Assembly: GCA_022478985.1 (NCBI GenBank)
Contig: JAKSZP010004223.1
Span: 52,636 to 116,635 of the forward strand
DNA: 64,000 nt
Origin: Massospora cicadina
Lineage: Eukaryota; Entomophthoromycota; Entomophthoromycetes; Entomophthorales; Entomophthoraceae
Direction of reading: 5' to 3'
In this document: piece after piece, positions 1 to 11,013 of the stretch
Layout: every line of letters begins with the position of its first letter
Numbering within the stretch: position 1 is the stretch's first letter
Notes under the pieces: model-generated
The model's input: only the letters and a program-made list of their open reading frames with translations
Databases searched by the model: none
Told to the model about the DNA's origin: nothing
Translations under genes and position numbers: made by a program

Positions 1-1477
1 AGTAGCGTACAACCTCTGTTAATAAGGTAGTGCCTAATAGTATCAAGTTGACTATGTGTTTATTAGATGGTGAAATAATACAGTTACAAGCAGTTGTCAC
101 CAGTATAAAGTATTAACCCCACTTAGGAGACTACTCAATTAAGTGCATAACATCCTTAACTCCCTAATTATTTGGTAGGTAACCTTGTCTTGTTTTATCA
201 CCATTGACATGTTATATGCGACAAATTAGACACCCCTTGCCTAGACCTTATCATGTAATCACAAGGCAGAATCTAAATATGCCATAACTGATGTGACCTA
301 GGCAACTTCAATAAACTGAGTCCATGGGAGAACTTTACGGGCTTATGTCCCCCTAAGACAGAATCCTGAGGGGGCACAGTCAAAAGTCATGATAAGGAAA
401 AAATGGCTCCATCTATGACTGATTCAAAAGTCAGAAAATTATGGTGAATAGTGATTTACTCCAACATTACAAAATTGATTGGAATAGATAGCAGCTAACT
501 TGCGTAAATTTGAAACAGATAAATCAAAGTGATTAAAGTTTTTAATTTGAATCACTTATTGAAATATTGCAATCAATTTAACAAAAGCATTATATTAGTT
601 TCAGATTCTGAAACCCCGGCATACAAATCAGGTAATGCTATATCAAGGGAAGAAAAAAATGAAACAAAAGGTAAAAGCAAGAAAAATAAGGGTTACCTTT
701 TGAAAAGTTAAGTGTAAAGTTCCTGAGAAGGAGAACAATAGCTATTTGAAATGCCAATGAAGACAAAGAGCACAAGAGATAATCTTCTGTCAATACAATT
801 AGAAAAAACACTTAATAAATTGACCATCCATATATTTTTATATAAAAGTCTTTTTATTTTATTTTAATTTAATACTTGTAGCACATTGCCAAATTTTAAT
901 CATGGATGACCTCCTGATAATCCTTCTTGATGTAATATTATATACTCTACTATTTAACCAATTATCTAAAATAAGTGAGTTATTTCAAGAATTTAGCCAA
1001 CTACAATTTAGATAATTTATAAAACCTAAAGTTTCCTTACCATCTTAACCAATGTAATATGCTAACAATTGAATGTAGGGATTAAATGATAGTTTATTGG
1101 TTGGAAATACATGTAAAAAGCATTAAAACTTTTGTATTATACTCACTACCTAACATCTGATGATTATACTTGAATTTTTTACCTTCACCTAATACTAAAT
1201 TATAAGAGGGGTTACTTTTTAATAATACTAATAAACTTTTACATGGGTGATGGAGTATGGATGGTATCATGCTAGGATTTACCTTTTAAGGTTAAGCTCC
1301 AGTCTGGTTGAGTCTCAATACCTTACCATGGAAAGGTGACTAAAATGGGGCTACACACCAATAGTAATTTAAAGCAGTAATTTGCACTGTAAAGTATAAA
1401 AGCTATCCAGGATACTTAGATTTATATTTATCAGGATTTTATTCTACATTTTAGCCTATGCGTGTTGAAAGCTACTG
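1..1477. other. AT-rich flank, no gene recognised
   Basis: No convincing coding region, RNA gene or repeat with a partner elsewhere in the window was found here. Short open frames, such as a lysine/asparagine-rich one near 529-711, have the composition of random AT-rich sequence. The switch to GC-richer sequence at about 1478 marks the start of the LINE. Confidence 0.6.
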
Positions 1478-1929
1478 TGATGGGAGCTAGGTAGGGTAAG
1501 CTGGGGCCTTCACGTGGCGCAACTGAGGAAAGCTTGTGGAAACAAGAGTGAGTAGCCAACACCAGAACTCAGAGAGGCGCCCTGGAAAGGTCCAGTAGTG
1601 GCCTGGATGGGGAGTGGGATGGAAGCTAATGACTGTTACCCAACCTGTTCTTGTGGGTGCTTCCACTCTCCTTTTGGGGGGAATATGGGCAGGAAGGGGG
1701 AGGCAAGAGTCAGGCATATCATCTGTCACACTACTTTCCTACGAGGTGGGGCGCTGCAAAAGCAGGTCTCAGCAACAAGGGTGGGGCAATCCTGATTGGC
1801 TGAGCTTTGGCTCACCTGTCTACAATAATCACCGCGGTTTTCTAGGTTGGCCTGAAACCTGGATAGAGGCCAGTAGCTTACGTGGGCTTACACTGGTGTA
1901 GCAAAAGGCGAGAGCACTCATGTACCAAA

Positions 1930-3383
1930 ATGATGGACCAACCCAAAAGGGCTGCGATGGTTCCCACACAAAAAGGGCCCAGAGAGCAAACTTCGTCACA
2001 AAATCAAACCGGAGAGACCAACTCCATTAACAAATCAACAGCGGGGGTGGCTTCTGCTGCAGAGGGGGCTTTGGTCTCCTTTGCTGCGGTGGCTGCTAAT
2101 GGATTTGGTCTCAGAACCAAGCTTTTTGAAGCGGGGAACTCTGGCCCATCCAAGGATCTGACGGTGAGCATGGTGGAGAGCCTCAAGAGGGTTCACGCCG
2201 TGGAAGTGAAGACTGGATGGTCTAAAGAGATGCTCATGGTCAGGGTGATTGAGGTGTGTGGGTTCGCCCCACTCCATATTTCACGTTTGGCTCCTGGGTT
2301 GAAACTTATGACCTTCAGTCTAAGCTTCAAAAGGAACAGGTTTTGGCTGCCAGTTTGAGCACAAAGAATGAGGAGGCCGTATGTCTTGACATCAGCACCA
2401 AGATCAGAAGGTTCATTCTGAGGGACGTACCACCTGTGATCACTAGAGGGGCCATGATGTCTCAGCTGAAAGGCTTTGGCAGAGTGATCTCCTTTAATGA
2501 GAACAAGCTGGTAAAGAACTTGAAGCAGAAGGATGGTAGCTTGAAAAAGTTCACCATAGGATCTGGGGACTGGGTTTTGAAGGTTGAACTTTTGAAATCA
2601 TATGGGGAGTTACCTCATTCAGTCACTGTGGGGACCTGGAGTGTCCCTGTGGTACCGCTGGACAGGTGCTTCTTGTGTGGTGCGAAGGGGCACATCAGAG
2701 CCAAATGTCCTCAGGTTCAACCTCCTGCGGCAGTGGCCAAGCCTAGTGGGCCTAGCGCGGGGGTGCCAGTGATGGTGCCCTCTGAGAAGGAGAAGTTGGC
2801 TCTCCAGAAGGCGTTGGAGAAGCTGACTGAGATGTCAGCCAAAGCAAGGGAGGAGGCTGCGGCTGGCATCACTTCAGAGGCGGTGACTGGAGTGCTGAAA
2901 AGTGCGAGGAAGGTCAACAAGGAGTCAAAACGCTCCCAGAAGGTGAGGGAAGCAATGAGACTCCAAATTGAGCTGAGTGGCGCTTTGGCACAGTCCGCAA
3001 AGGACATTATGGAGGCGGTCGCCTCCCAAATGGATGGGGTTCTCCCCATCACTTGATTGCATAAGAGGCGGGCGACCATAAGGGATGTGGGTGTGACAGA
3101 GCGCGCGAGGCCCATAGGGGAAGAGGCGGAGGTGAGGGAGGTGTTGCCTGCTAGCAATAGTGGGCCAATGCCTTCTAACCCAATGCCTCCAACTGAAGTG
3201 GAGGGGTCTATCAAGGACCCTGGCAATGGCAAGATTCTGGAGGATGCTGTGACTGAGCAGCCTCCACCCCTGGCTCAGTCTAGTACTGAAAAGGGGAGGA
3301 AGAAACGTGGTCCTGCTAAACCAGCTGAGGTGGAAGAGGATGGGGACCCCCAGATCCTGACACTGAGGCCTCTTCAGTTTTGA
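1930..3383 (+). pseudogene. LINE ORF1, gag-like nucleic-acid-binding protein (broken)
   Basis: The frame starts at tandem ATG codons near 1930. An alanine/serine-rich N-terminal part is followed by a conserved central region and a single CCHC zinc knuckle at 2667-2708 (C-x2-C-x4-H-x4-C, CFLCGAKGHIRAKC). A lysine/glutamate/alanine-rich helical tail follows. ORF1 proteins of this type bind element RNA into a ribonucleoprotein. The frame changes near 2256-2290, and a single in-frame TGA at 3054-3056 separates the main body from a proline/glutamate-rich C-terminal segment ending at 3383. The large opposite-strand open frames here are composition shadows. The LINE role is secure; the exact start is not. 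Confidence 0.75.
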
Positions 3384-3387
3384 ACCT

Positions 3388-6300
3388 ATGGCGATCAGGG
3401 TTGAATTTGCTAACGCGCGGGGTCTGAATAGACTCAAGCAGTGGCAGTGGGTGAAACTCTGATTGCAACAACATGGGATAGATATTGGCTTCCTCACTGA
3501 GACTAAGTCCAAACCTGGGGTGGAAGAGGACTGGGCTTTCCAGTTCCCCTGAAACAATCATTTTACTCTCATTTGGTGGATCAACCAAACTCAGACTCAC
3601 CCTTAGGGGAGGGAAAGAGGGAGGGGGAGAAGCCAAGGGGGGTATCTTGGTCTGGTGGGCGGACAAGGTTAAGGTGTTGGATAAAAGGGTATTGGTTCCT
3701 GGAAGAGCAGTGGCAGTAATGTCACTGTTTGGAGAGGAATCAATTTGGTTTATTGGCATATATGCGCCCAATTCTGGATCTGAATGGAAGGCCTTCTTCC
3801 AGAAGGTCGGCCTAAGGATTCAGGAGGAAGGCATTGGGGGGTCAGTAGTGCTGGGGGGAGACATGAACTGTGTCTGCTTTAGGGATGACAGGGTTGGGGC
3901 TTCAGGCAACTGGAGTTCTGATCCTGGAGCCCACGAGTTGGCCAGTTTAATGATTGACCTTGGCCTACTGGATGTGTGGAGAGCTGGCCGTGGTGAGGAG
4001 GGAGAGACTGGGTGGACTCACATCCAGGGGGATCATTTCTCCCGCATTGACCTTGTGTCAGTGCCCCAGCCTCTCCTGAGTCGCTGCAAGTTGATCCTTC
4101 AGAATCATGATCCAGGTGCTTCAGACCACAGGCCCCTGGAACTGCAGATCAGTGACCCTTGGGTTGCTTCTGCAGGGAAAGGGATCTGGAGACTGAACCC
4201 TGAACTCCTGAAGTGGAGTCCACTTCAGGATATCATGAGGAAGAAGGTGAGGTGGTGGAGAAGCCAGATTGTGGGGAAGCCAGATGCGCCAGTAAAATGG
4301 TTGCAGATGAAGGCTGATCTCAAGATGGCTTGTGAAATCTTTGGGAGGCAGCTAGGGGCCATGCGTTTGAGGTATGAAACCTTGGAGAGGAGCTTTGAGA
4401 GTACCTGCAAGCAGGCCATGGTCATGGGGGCATCTGCCTACACGGCCAAGGCTGAATTGTATGCGAAATTGATGGGAGCCTTCATGGTGGATCGCCTCAA
4501 ACAAAGGAAGTCTAGATGGGATGAGGATTCTAACAGCAATGTGGCCCTACTCCGCAAGGCAGTAGGGGCATTCAGACCTTCAGCAAGGATCTTGTCACTT
4601 TGTGATGGGGGAGTTGAGGTGAAGGATGCAGCTCGCATGGCTGAGGTGGCCAAATCCTACTATGAGGACCTTTATGGCCCCTCTGAGAATGACCCAGAGG
4701 CATCCAAAGTACTCTCAAGCGGACTGGGGGTACTGCCAAAGGAGACTCAGCTGCACCTATGTAGCAAGATCTGCAAATTGGAGGTGTCAGACGCCATCTG
4801 CAAGGGCAAGAATGGCAAGGCTCCTGGGGAGGATGGGTTGATCTTGGAGCTCTTCAAGTTATTTTGGGCAGAAATGTCTGAGATGCTTGCTGAGCTTTAC
4901 AATCAACTCCTAGCCTCTGGTATAATTGAGCTGGCATTTTCAAAGGGTGTAGTGGTGGTGTTGTATAAGAAGGGCGATCCCTCCCTCATGGGGAACTATT
5001 GGCCTTTGACTCTGCTTAACGTTGACTATAAGATCTTAATGAAGATCCTAACCAATCGACTAAAGGGGGTTGTGGCAGATGTTGTTGGGAAAGAGCAGAA
5101 TGGGTTTATCCCAGGACGCTCAATTACTGACAACTTGATGCTGCTTCACCTGATAGAAGAGTGGGCAAGTAAACAGTATGACCAGAGGGGGTGGCTACTG
5201 TTTCTTGATCAAGAGAAGGCGTATGATTGGGTGAATCATGAGTTTCTTTGGGAAGTGTTAAGTAGGGTTGGAATCAAGGGGCATTTGTTGAGACTGCTTA
5301 AAGCGATTTATGAGAAGGCCTCATTGGTTGTCAATATCAATGGGGTCCTCTCCCACCCCTTTAGGTGTGTGTAGGGGCGTGCGTCAGGGAGACCCTCTAT
5401 CTCCCTTGTTGTTTGTTCTTGCAATAGAGACCCTTTCAGTGGCTCTCAGAAAGTCAGACTGGAGGAAACTTACCATCAATGGCGAGGAGTACTCTCATTC
5501 AATGTTTGTGGATGATATGTGGATTTATGTTTTGTTGGAGGAGGAGGAGAAGGTGGTGATGAACATTCTGAAGATGTACCAGAACGCAAGCAACGCTAAG
5601 GTCAATCTGTCAAAATCCAGGGCTTGGCCCATTGGCAGAATGGCGACGTTGGGTGTGGCACCAAAGAGCTCAATCCCCTGGATGGCAACAGGGGAGGAGT
5701 TTCTGTACCTTGGGTGTCCCATCCCTGGGTGGGCGTCGCCGCACAAAATTTGGCTCAAACTTGAAGCAGACCTTAAAAAAGTGGCTTGGAAGTGGCAATG
5801 GCTCAACTTATCTTATTGGGGCAGGGCCATTGTCATGAACACTTTCATTCTTTCCAGACTATGGTACATTGCCAGATTTGTTCCACCGCTGGCATCTTCC
5901 ATCAGAAGAATACAGAGTTCAATCATCCAGTTCATTTGGCGAGGGCGAGCGTCAAAAACCAGTTACTCTAACTTGTGTCAGGAGGTGAAGAAGGGGGGCA
6001 TCGGTCTGATTAACTTTGGGAGTATGATCAAAGCACTGCAGCTGAAATGGATTGCATGGGTCGCTTGGGAGGGAAAATCCATCTGTTGGTCTCCAATACT
6101 GGAGGACTACCTCTCTAAGGCTTGCAAGGACAGTTTGAACAAGGATCTTGGTGTTAGCTGGGGCATCAATCAAGGGGCCATTCCAAGCGTGGGGAACCTA
6201 CCAGGCTACTGGAAGATTACTTTAGAGCTTGGGCGGGCAGCAAGGGTAGATTAGAGGGTGGAGAGTGGACCATTGAAAAGGATCCTGGGCAATTCCCCTT

Positions 6301-7369
6301 TGGGGAGGAGCTTGGGGACTGGAGATGGAACCTCGTCTGCGCAAGGCCTTCAAGCACTTTATTGGGGCGGTCCACTGGGGGGACCTCCTTGATGGCGATG
6401 GCTGGAGGGTGCTTAGGGTGGAAGCAGCTAATAATGTTGCCAGTACCTCCAAGGTGCTGGTAAGGAAGGCATGGGATGTTGTGGAAGCAACTGAACTGCC
6501 TTCTTGCTGGAGGGAAGCAATTCCTTCTCTGGCTGCATTAGAGGCTGGGGAAGCCTGTTCAGAAGGTTGTGGAGGGCAGGATTGGCGGGTGTTCCCATGA
6601 GGAAGAGAAGGCTGGAGATACTCCAGATGGGAAAGCCTCTTCGTCCTTTGGGACTGGCTCAAGGTGGGGGGAGGTAGCGGTGTCTGCCTCTCAGATTTCA
6701 CAACTGCCAGGTTCTGGAAGCTACAAGACAGAGAGCTTTGCTTGATGTACTTGTCCAGATCACTTGCAAAATGTGACCTGGCCTGATGGACCTGTGGGGG
6801 AGGAGGGTTAAGGGATGCTGGTCTATACCAGTTCAGAACTTTCTCTTCCAACTCCGCAGCAACATCCTGGTCACTGGGGCGACTCTGCAGAAGTGGAGTA
6901 AGCATAAGGAGGATGACCTTCTGTATGCCTGTAAGGTATGTGGAGGGGAGGAGATGGCAAAGCACATCTTCACAGAGTGTCCAGCAGTGGATGCTGTGTG
7001 GAGTAGTGTTCTCCTTTGGTATGAAGCATACCAACCAGGGTGTAAGTTATCCTCTGGTCATCTCGCATGGCCAGAGATCCTGACTGTGTATGCCCCACCA
7101 AGTCTGCTTGCAGACAAGGAGGGGTTCAGGGTCTGGTGCACGATATGGGGGAGGTGATGTATGGTCTATGGCTTGCCAGAAACCAGCGTTGCTTCCCTTC
7201 AGAAGGAATCCAGGCAACAAGCTCCCTGGCCATAGTCAAGCGACGGCTAGAAATAGCTGTAGAAAGCTATGGCAATCCTCTTTCCTCAAGTAAGTCCAAC
7301 TTGGGGGTCAGTCTGGTCTCATTCCTTGCAGTAAGGGATGGGAGGCATATCTCTGAACTGGCTGGGTAG
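3388..7369 (+). pseudogene. LINE ORF2: endonuclease, reverse transcriptase, Cys/His C-terminus (broken)
   Basis: The ATG at 3388 opens an EEP-type endonuclease with IYAPN (near 3760), GGDMN (near 3856) and SDHRP (near 4120). Reverse transcriptase follows, with NGKAPGEDG (near 4810), a QNGFIPGRS block (near 5097), RQGDPLSPLLF (near 5380) and a catalytic FVDD at 5505-5516 where most relatives have YADD. A C-terminal region resembling the zinc-binding domain found after some LINE RTs is at about 6786-7160, with C-x2-C near 6930 and H/C residues near 6965-6980. Damage: TGA at 3460 and 3550, a frame change near 3600-3630, another near 5370, and further breaks at 6254, about 6600 and 7157. The protein would nick target DNA and prime cDNA synthesis, but this copy cannot. 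Confidence 0.85.
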
Positions 7370-7660
7370 CCTTTGCTACCTGGTATACCAAACAGTGAAG
7401 AATATGTCAGTTTAGGGGTGGTGTGAGCCACCCCATCCGCGGTCAGGCCCACTTTGGTGGTGCTTAGATTTGCGCAGCCCCAGTGCGGTGGGGGCAGTAC
7501 CCCAGGTTTCATCCTGCAAAGTTGCCTGCACTGGGTGCCCTAACGGGCACACAAAAACTCAAACCATTGGAGGACTTTTGAAAGTCTATAAAAGGCGGGG
7601 TAGACTGCCATTTTGTCTTAGTAAAGATGGTTCAAGTACCCAAGCAACTTGGTTTTAAAA

Positions 7661-9850
7661 AATTTTCTTTTAATATAGAGTAATGGCCCAAGTTTAAGTA
7701 AATTGTAAAACCTTTAAAATAAGTTGTCTGACAAAGTAAAGTCTCCATTCTTAACCAAACATAAAAATAGCATATAACTAAATTTAAGCTTCAGAGTATT
7801 GAATATGGAGACATCAAACTTTAAAAGATATAGATTCAACAGAAGGTTTAAAATATAATTAAAATATAAGGCTGTATAATTTACTGAAAATTGACCAGTT
7901 TTTAGATACAAAACTTACTAGGAAAAAAACCTCTTTCAAAAAGACACTAAAAAGCATAAAATAATCAAGAAATTTAAATACTTGATAAAACCCTTTTCTG
8001 AAGTCAGTGCCATGTTTTAATCTGAATTATAATAGCTATTTATAGAATACATAATCAGCACTGTATATTCTAAGTTGCATGTATTTATACTTGAATCCAA
8101 TCCAATATAAGCTCTAGTTTGTATTTGTGAGCAAAATTCTATAAGTCAGGTTGGAATATGGTGCTGACTTCAAAAAAGGTTTTATTGAGTATTTATAATT
8201 TCTTGATTATTTTATAATTTTTAGTAACTTTTTTGAAGGGTTTTCTATCTTTTTTGAAAGCAGTTCTTTTTTTCCAATAAATTAGTGTGCTTTTCAAAGT
8301 TGGTTCTTTTTTCCTAATTTTATTTAAAAAATCACAATCTCTAAATTATTTTTTTCAAACTCACTATTTCTATAAGAAAATTAAAATCACTATATATATT
8401 ATGTATATTACTTTATAAAAAAATATAAAAAATAGCTAAACTTGACATAAATATTTATGACTTTGAGAACCATCTGAGGCTTTTTTCATTTTTCTTAATT
8501 ATAAAAAGTTAAACAATCAATTTTATTAAAATACATCTTAACCTGAAAATCCTTCATACAGTATATAGTCTTTGATAATCATCTTTTAAAGGTAAAACTT
8601 ATATAAATAGCTTTGTTCAGTTTGATAAAAAAATAAGGGTTTTGTCATTCTATTTTTTTAATGGATCAATTTATGATTTTGGTAGAATCTGAGAAACTAA
8701 GGCAATTGGGGCAGATTGTATAGCATTATTGATAGTTATTTTGGTGGAACATGGAATTACAATGAATTTGAAATGTAGCTTGCAAACCTAGTTATGGTTG
8801 ATTTGAGGGTTTGACAGCTCCACAATAACATCTAGGTTTGAAGGCTGTGGGTGGGTTTTTTTATTATTTAGGAAAAGTTTAGCAATTGTAGATGCTAAGC
8901 TCTCAGAGGATTGATTGAGGTTTTGATTTGCCAATACTTTATAGCATCAAGACTAATTGAATTGTTTAGTCAAGTTTAATGATTAAGATCAAATAATATC
9001 CATTATAGGATGATTGGCCGGTTGGAATTACATAATTTTTAATATAAAAAAGTGTGGTTTGAAGCTATTGATTTGCCAATGCTAGACTTAAGTTTTCTGG
9101 CAATGAATGTTTCTCACAATTGAAATCCATTGCCTCCAATCCATTTAATATATATAGAGAATTACTGGTCAGATACTGGATCAATCCTTACAATATTAGA
9201 ATGGGATCTAAGTTTGAGCATAACTTTTTAAAAAATCAAAATTAACCAGTAGTTTTAGAGTTATGCTTAAACAAACATAGAAGAAAAGTAAAAAGCATAG
9301 ACAAGTCAAATTGGTAAACCTTTTTCCTTTTTCAAAGTTGGTAAAAAAATTGTCTGGAAACTGAAAAAAAAAATTTTGTTTGATCCAGAAAAATTTATTA
9401 AGGTGCCTTACAGTGGTAACCAAAGGTGAGTTTAGGTGAAAGTGAACAAAAACCTACAAAATTATAACTAGTTCTAATCTTTACTAAAAAAGAAACTGTG
9501 ATGGATACTGATTTAAGTCAATAATATACCAAATGCTCACTTAGAAAGTCCATAAAAATGTATAGAAGATTAATATTAAGGTGACTTTATAAACCAAATT
9601 GCTAGCCAGTTTTTTAGCCATAGCCGCAGAGTTTAGGTTCCCTTAGTTTCATAAATTTTAATGCTAAAATATTTATTAGATGTAACAATAGATCACATAG
9701 CAACTTTGAGGCAATATGATTTTTAGCCAATGTTTAAAAATAGATCTTTCCCATTATCACTTTAAATTAGCAACCTTTATTAATAATGAATATACTTGGA
9801 TTGGGCCTCATGAGTACTAAACAAGAAAACAGTTAACCTTAAGGTTGGTA
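7661..9850. other. AT-rich spacer with no gene
   Basis: This stretch is strongly AT-rich with many homopolymer runs. Apart from the foldback element at 7921-8276, described separately, I see no coding signal or RNA gene. Short open frames are explained by composition. Confidence 0.6.
7921..8276. repeat. Foldback / MITE-like element with long imperfect terminal inverted repeats
   Basis: The left arm (about 7930-8015) is matched in reverse complement by 8158-8245. Shared blocks include AAAATAATCAAGAAATT and TGAAGTCAG near the inner ends. The arms are about 85 nt and a ~145-nt spacer lies between them. An A-run/T-run pair at 7921 and 8276 may extend the match. No open frame lies inside, so this would be a non-autonomous element or a remnant foldback. 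Duplications at the borders are not clear. Confidence 0.65.
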
Positions 9851-10775
9851 AAAACGTTTTATTTTGCAAAATTCACGATTTTTCAATAGATTATTGTATT
9901 GTCATGGGAGATATATAAGTGTGCCAAATTTTAAAGCTCTAGCTAGTCTGGAAGGTAGTCAAAAATCAATTGCAAGATTCCATTATAGATAGACAGACAG
10001 ATACCACAGTGAGCCAATAACAAGATAGTATAAAACGTTTTTATAAAATTCACAATATTCACAATTCTTCATTGGATTATTGTATTGTCATGGGAGATAC
10101 ACTTGTGTCCAAATTTCAAAGCTCTAGCTAGTCTGGAAGGTAGTTAACTTGAACCTTTTGAATCAACCACATATCAAACTGCATAGCCATAACAATAAAC
10201 AACTACCATCAAAATATATAGGATTTTCACTTGCTATATATAAAATTACTATAAAAATTAACTTTTTCTATGGATTATTGTATTGTCATTGAGATACATA
10301 AGTGTGCCAAATTTCAAAGCTCCAGCTAGTCTGGAAGGTAGTTAACTTGAACTTTCGAATCAACCAATCATCAACTGCTTGGTAAATCCAAACTAAACTT
10401 ATCAAAACTACCAACACCCACCAATAACTTACCAAACCCAATTACTTATCGCATTAACCAATCACTAACCGCTTACTAAAACTATCAAGCTTATTAATCA
10501 ACCTAAAACCACCAACCGCTTGGTAAAACCATTGAAACTATCGAATCAAATATCAAACTGCTCGCCCGTAACGATATACCAACTACCATCGAAACATATA
10601 GGATTTTCACTTGCTACATATAAAATTACTATAAAATTAAATTTTGCAGTAGATTATTGTATTGTCATCGGAGATACATAAGTGTACCAAATTTCAAAGC
10701 TTTAGATAGTCTAGAAGGTCGTTAAAAATCAATCGCAAGTTCCACTACGAACAGACACCACAGCGAGTTGAGAAA
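9851..10775 (+). repeat. Array of four copies of a dispersed repeat upstream of the JMJD6-like gene
   Basis: A core containing GATTATTGTATTGTCAT, then AAATTTCAAAGCTC and TAGTCTGGAAGGTAGT, recurs at about 9851-10015, 10040-10150, 10195-10345 and 10600-10775. Two copies end in a stretch like CAGACACCACAGCGAGT. The links between copies are also related: GGATTTTCACTTGCTA plus TATAAAATTACTATAAAA precedes both the third and fourth copies. The 10380-10560 link is strikingly G-poor on this strand. An inverted single copy lies downstream of the gene at 13555-13690. No coding capacity is evident. Confidence 0.8.
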
Positions 10776-11013
10776 GTTTTAAAAGGGGTATTATTCTCAC
10801 CGTAACAGGTTTTATCAGGCCAAAATAAAAATTCTTGCGGGGATTTTTATTCGGTTCAAATTCAAATTGTTCTCAAATTTTAGAACCAAAGTAGTTTATC
10901 CGACGAAAATTTTGAACCTAACTCGAAATTGGAATTCAAGGTAGTTAAAGGAAAACATAGCTCAGATGTAACCTCATAGAGTTTTAGAGTGGGGAGTCAA
11001 GGTTGGTATAAAA

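Larger units (their letters stand above)
1478..7660 (+). mobile_element. Decayed non-LTR retrotransposon (LINE), near full length
   Basis: A GC-richer block of about 6.2 kb has LINE architecture: a 5' leader, ORF1 with a zinc knuckle (1930-3383), ORF2 with apurinic-type endonuclease and reverse transcriptase (3388-7369), and a short 3' UTR ending in a small A-rich tract near 7655-7662. The two ORFs nearly abut: ORF1 stops at 3383 and the ORF2 start codon is at 3388. Both are broken by frameshifts and in-frame TGA codons. No target-site duplication could be fixed, so both outer borders are approximate. The plan is L1-like in the broad sense. Confidence 0.85.

Noticed and set aside
2717..3557. 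Two long - strand open frames (171 and 210 residues) opposite LINE ORF1/ORF2
   Set aside because: They have no motifs and mirror the codon bias of the GC-rich LINE ORFs on the + strand; treated as shadows.
6786..7160. Plant origin suggested by the LINE zinc-binding C-terminus
   Set aside because: Introns of 33-42 nt in the only intact gene are shorter than plant introns, so the LINE feature alone does not support a plant.
7620..7670. LINE 3' end as parent of the micro-retroposon tail
   Set aside because: The LINE ends AAGTACCCAAGCAACTTGG plus a short A/T tract, which does not match GGGACCATCTAGTACT.
1440..7690. Target-site duplication of the LINE
   Set aside because: ATTTTATTCT near 1435 and ATTTTCTTTT near 7662 are only AT-rich look-alikes; not accepted.
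9851..10775. CRISPR-like array
   Set aside because: Units are long, diverged and unevenly spaced, and the genome is eukaryotic.
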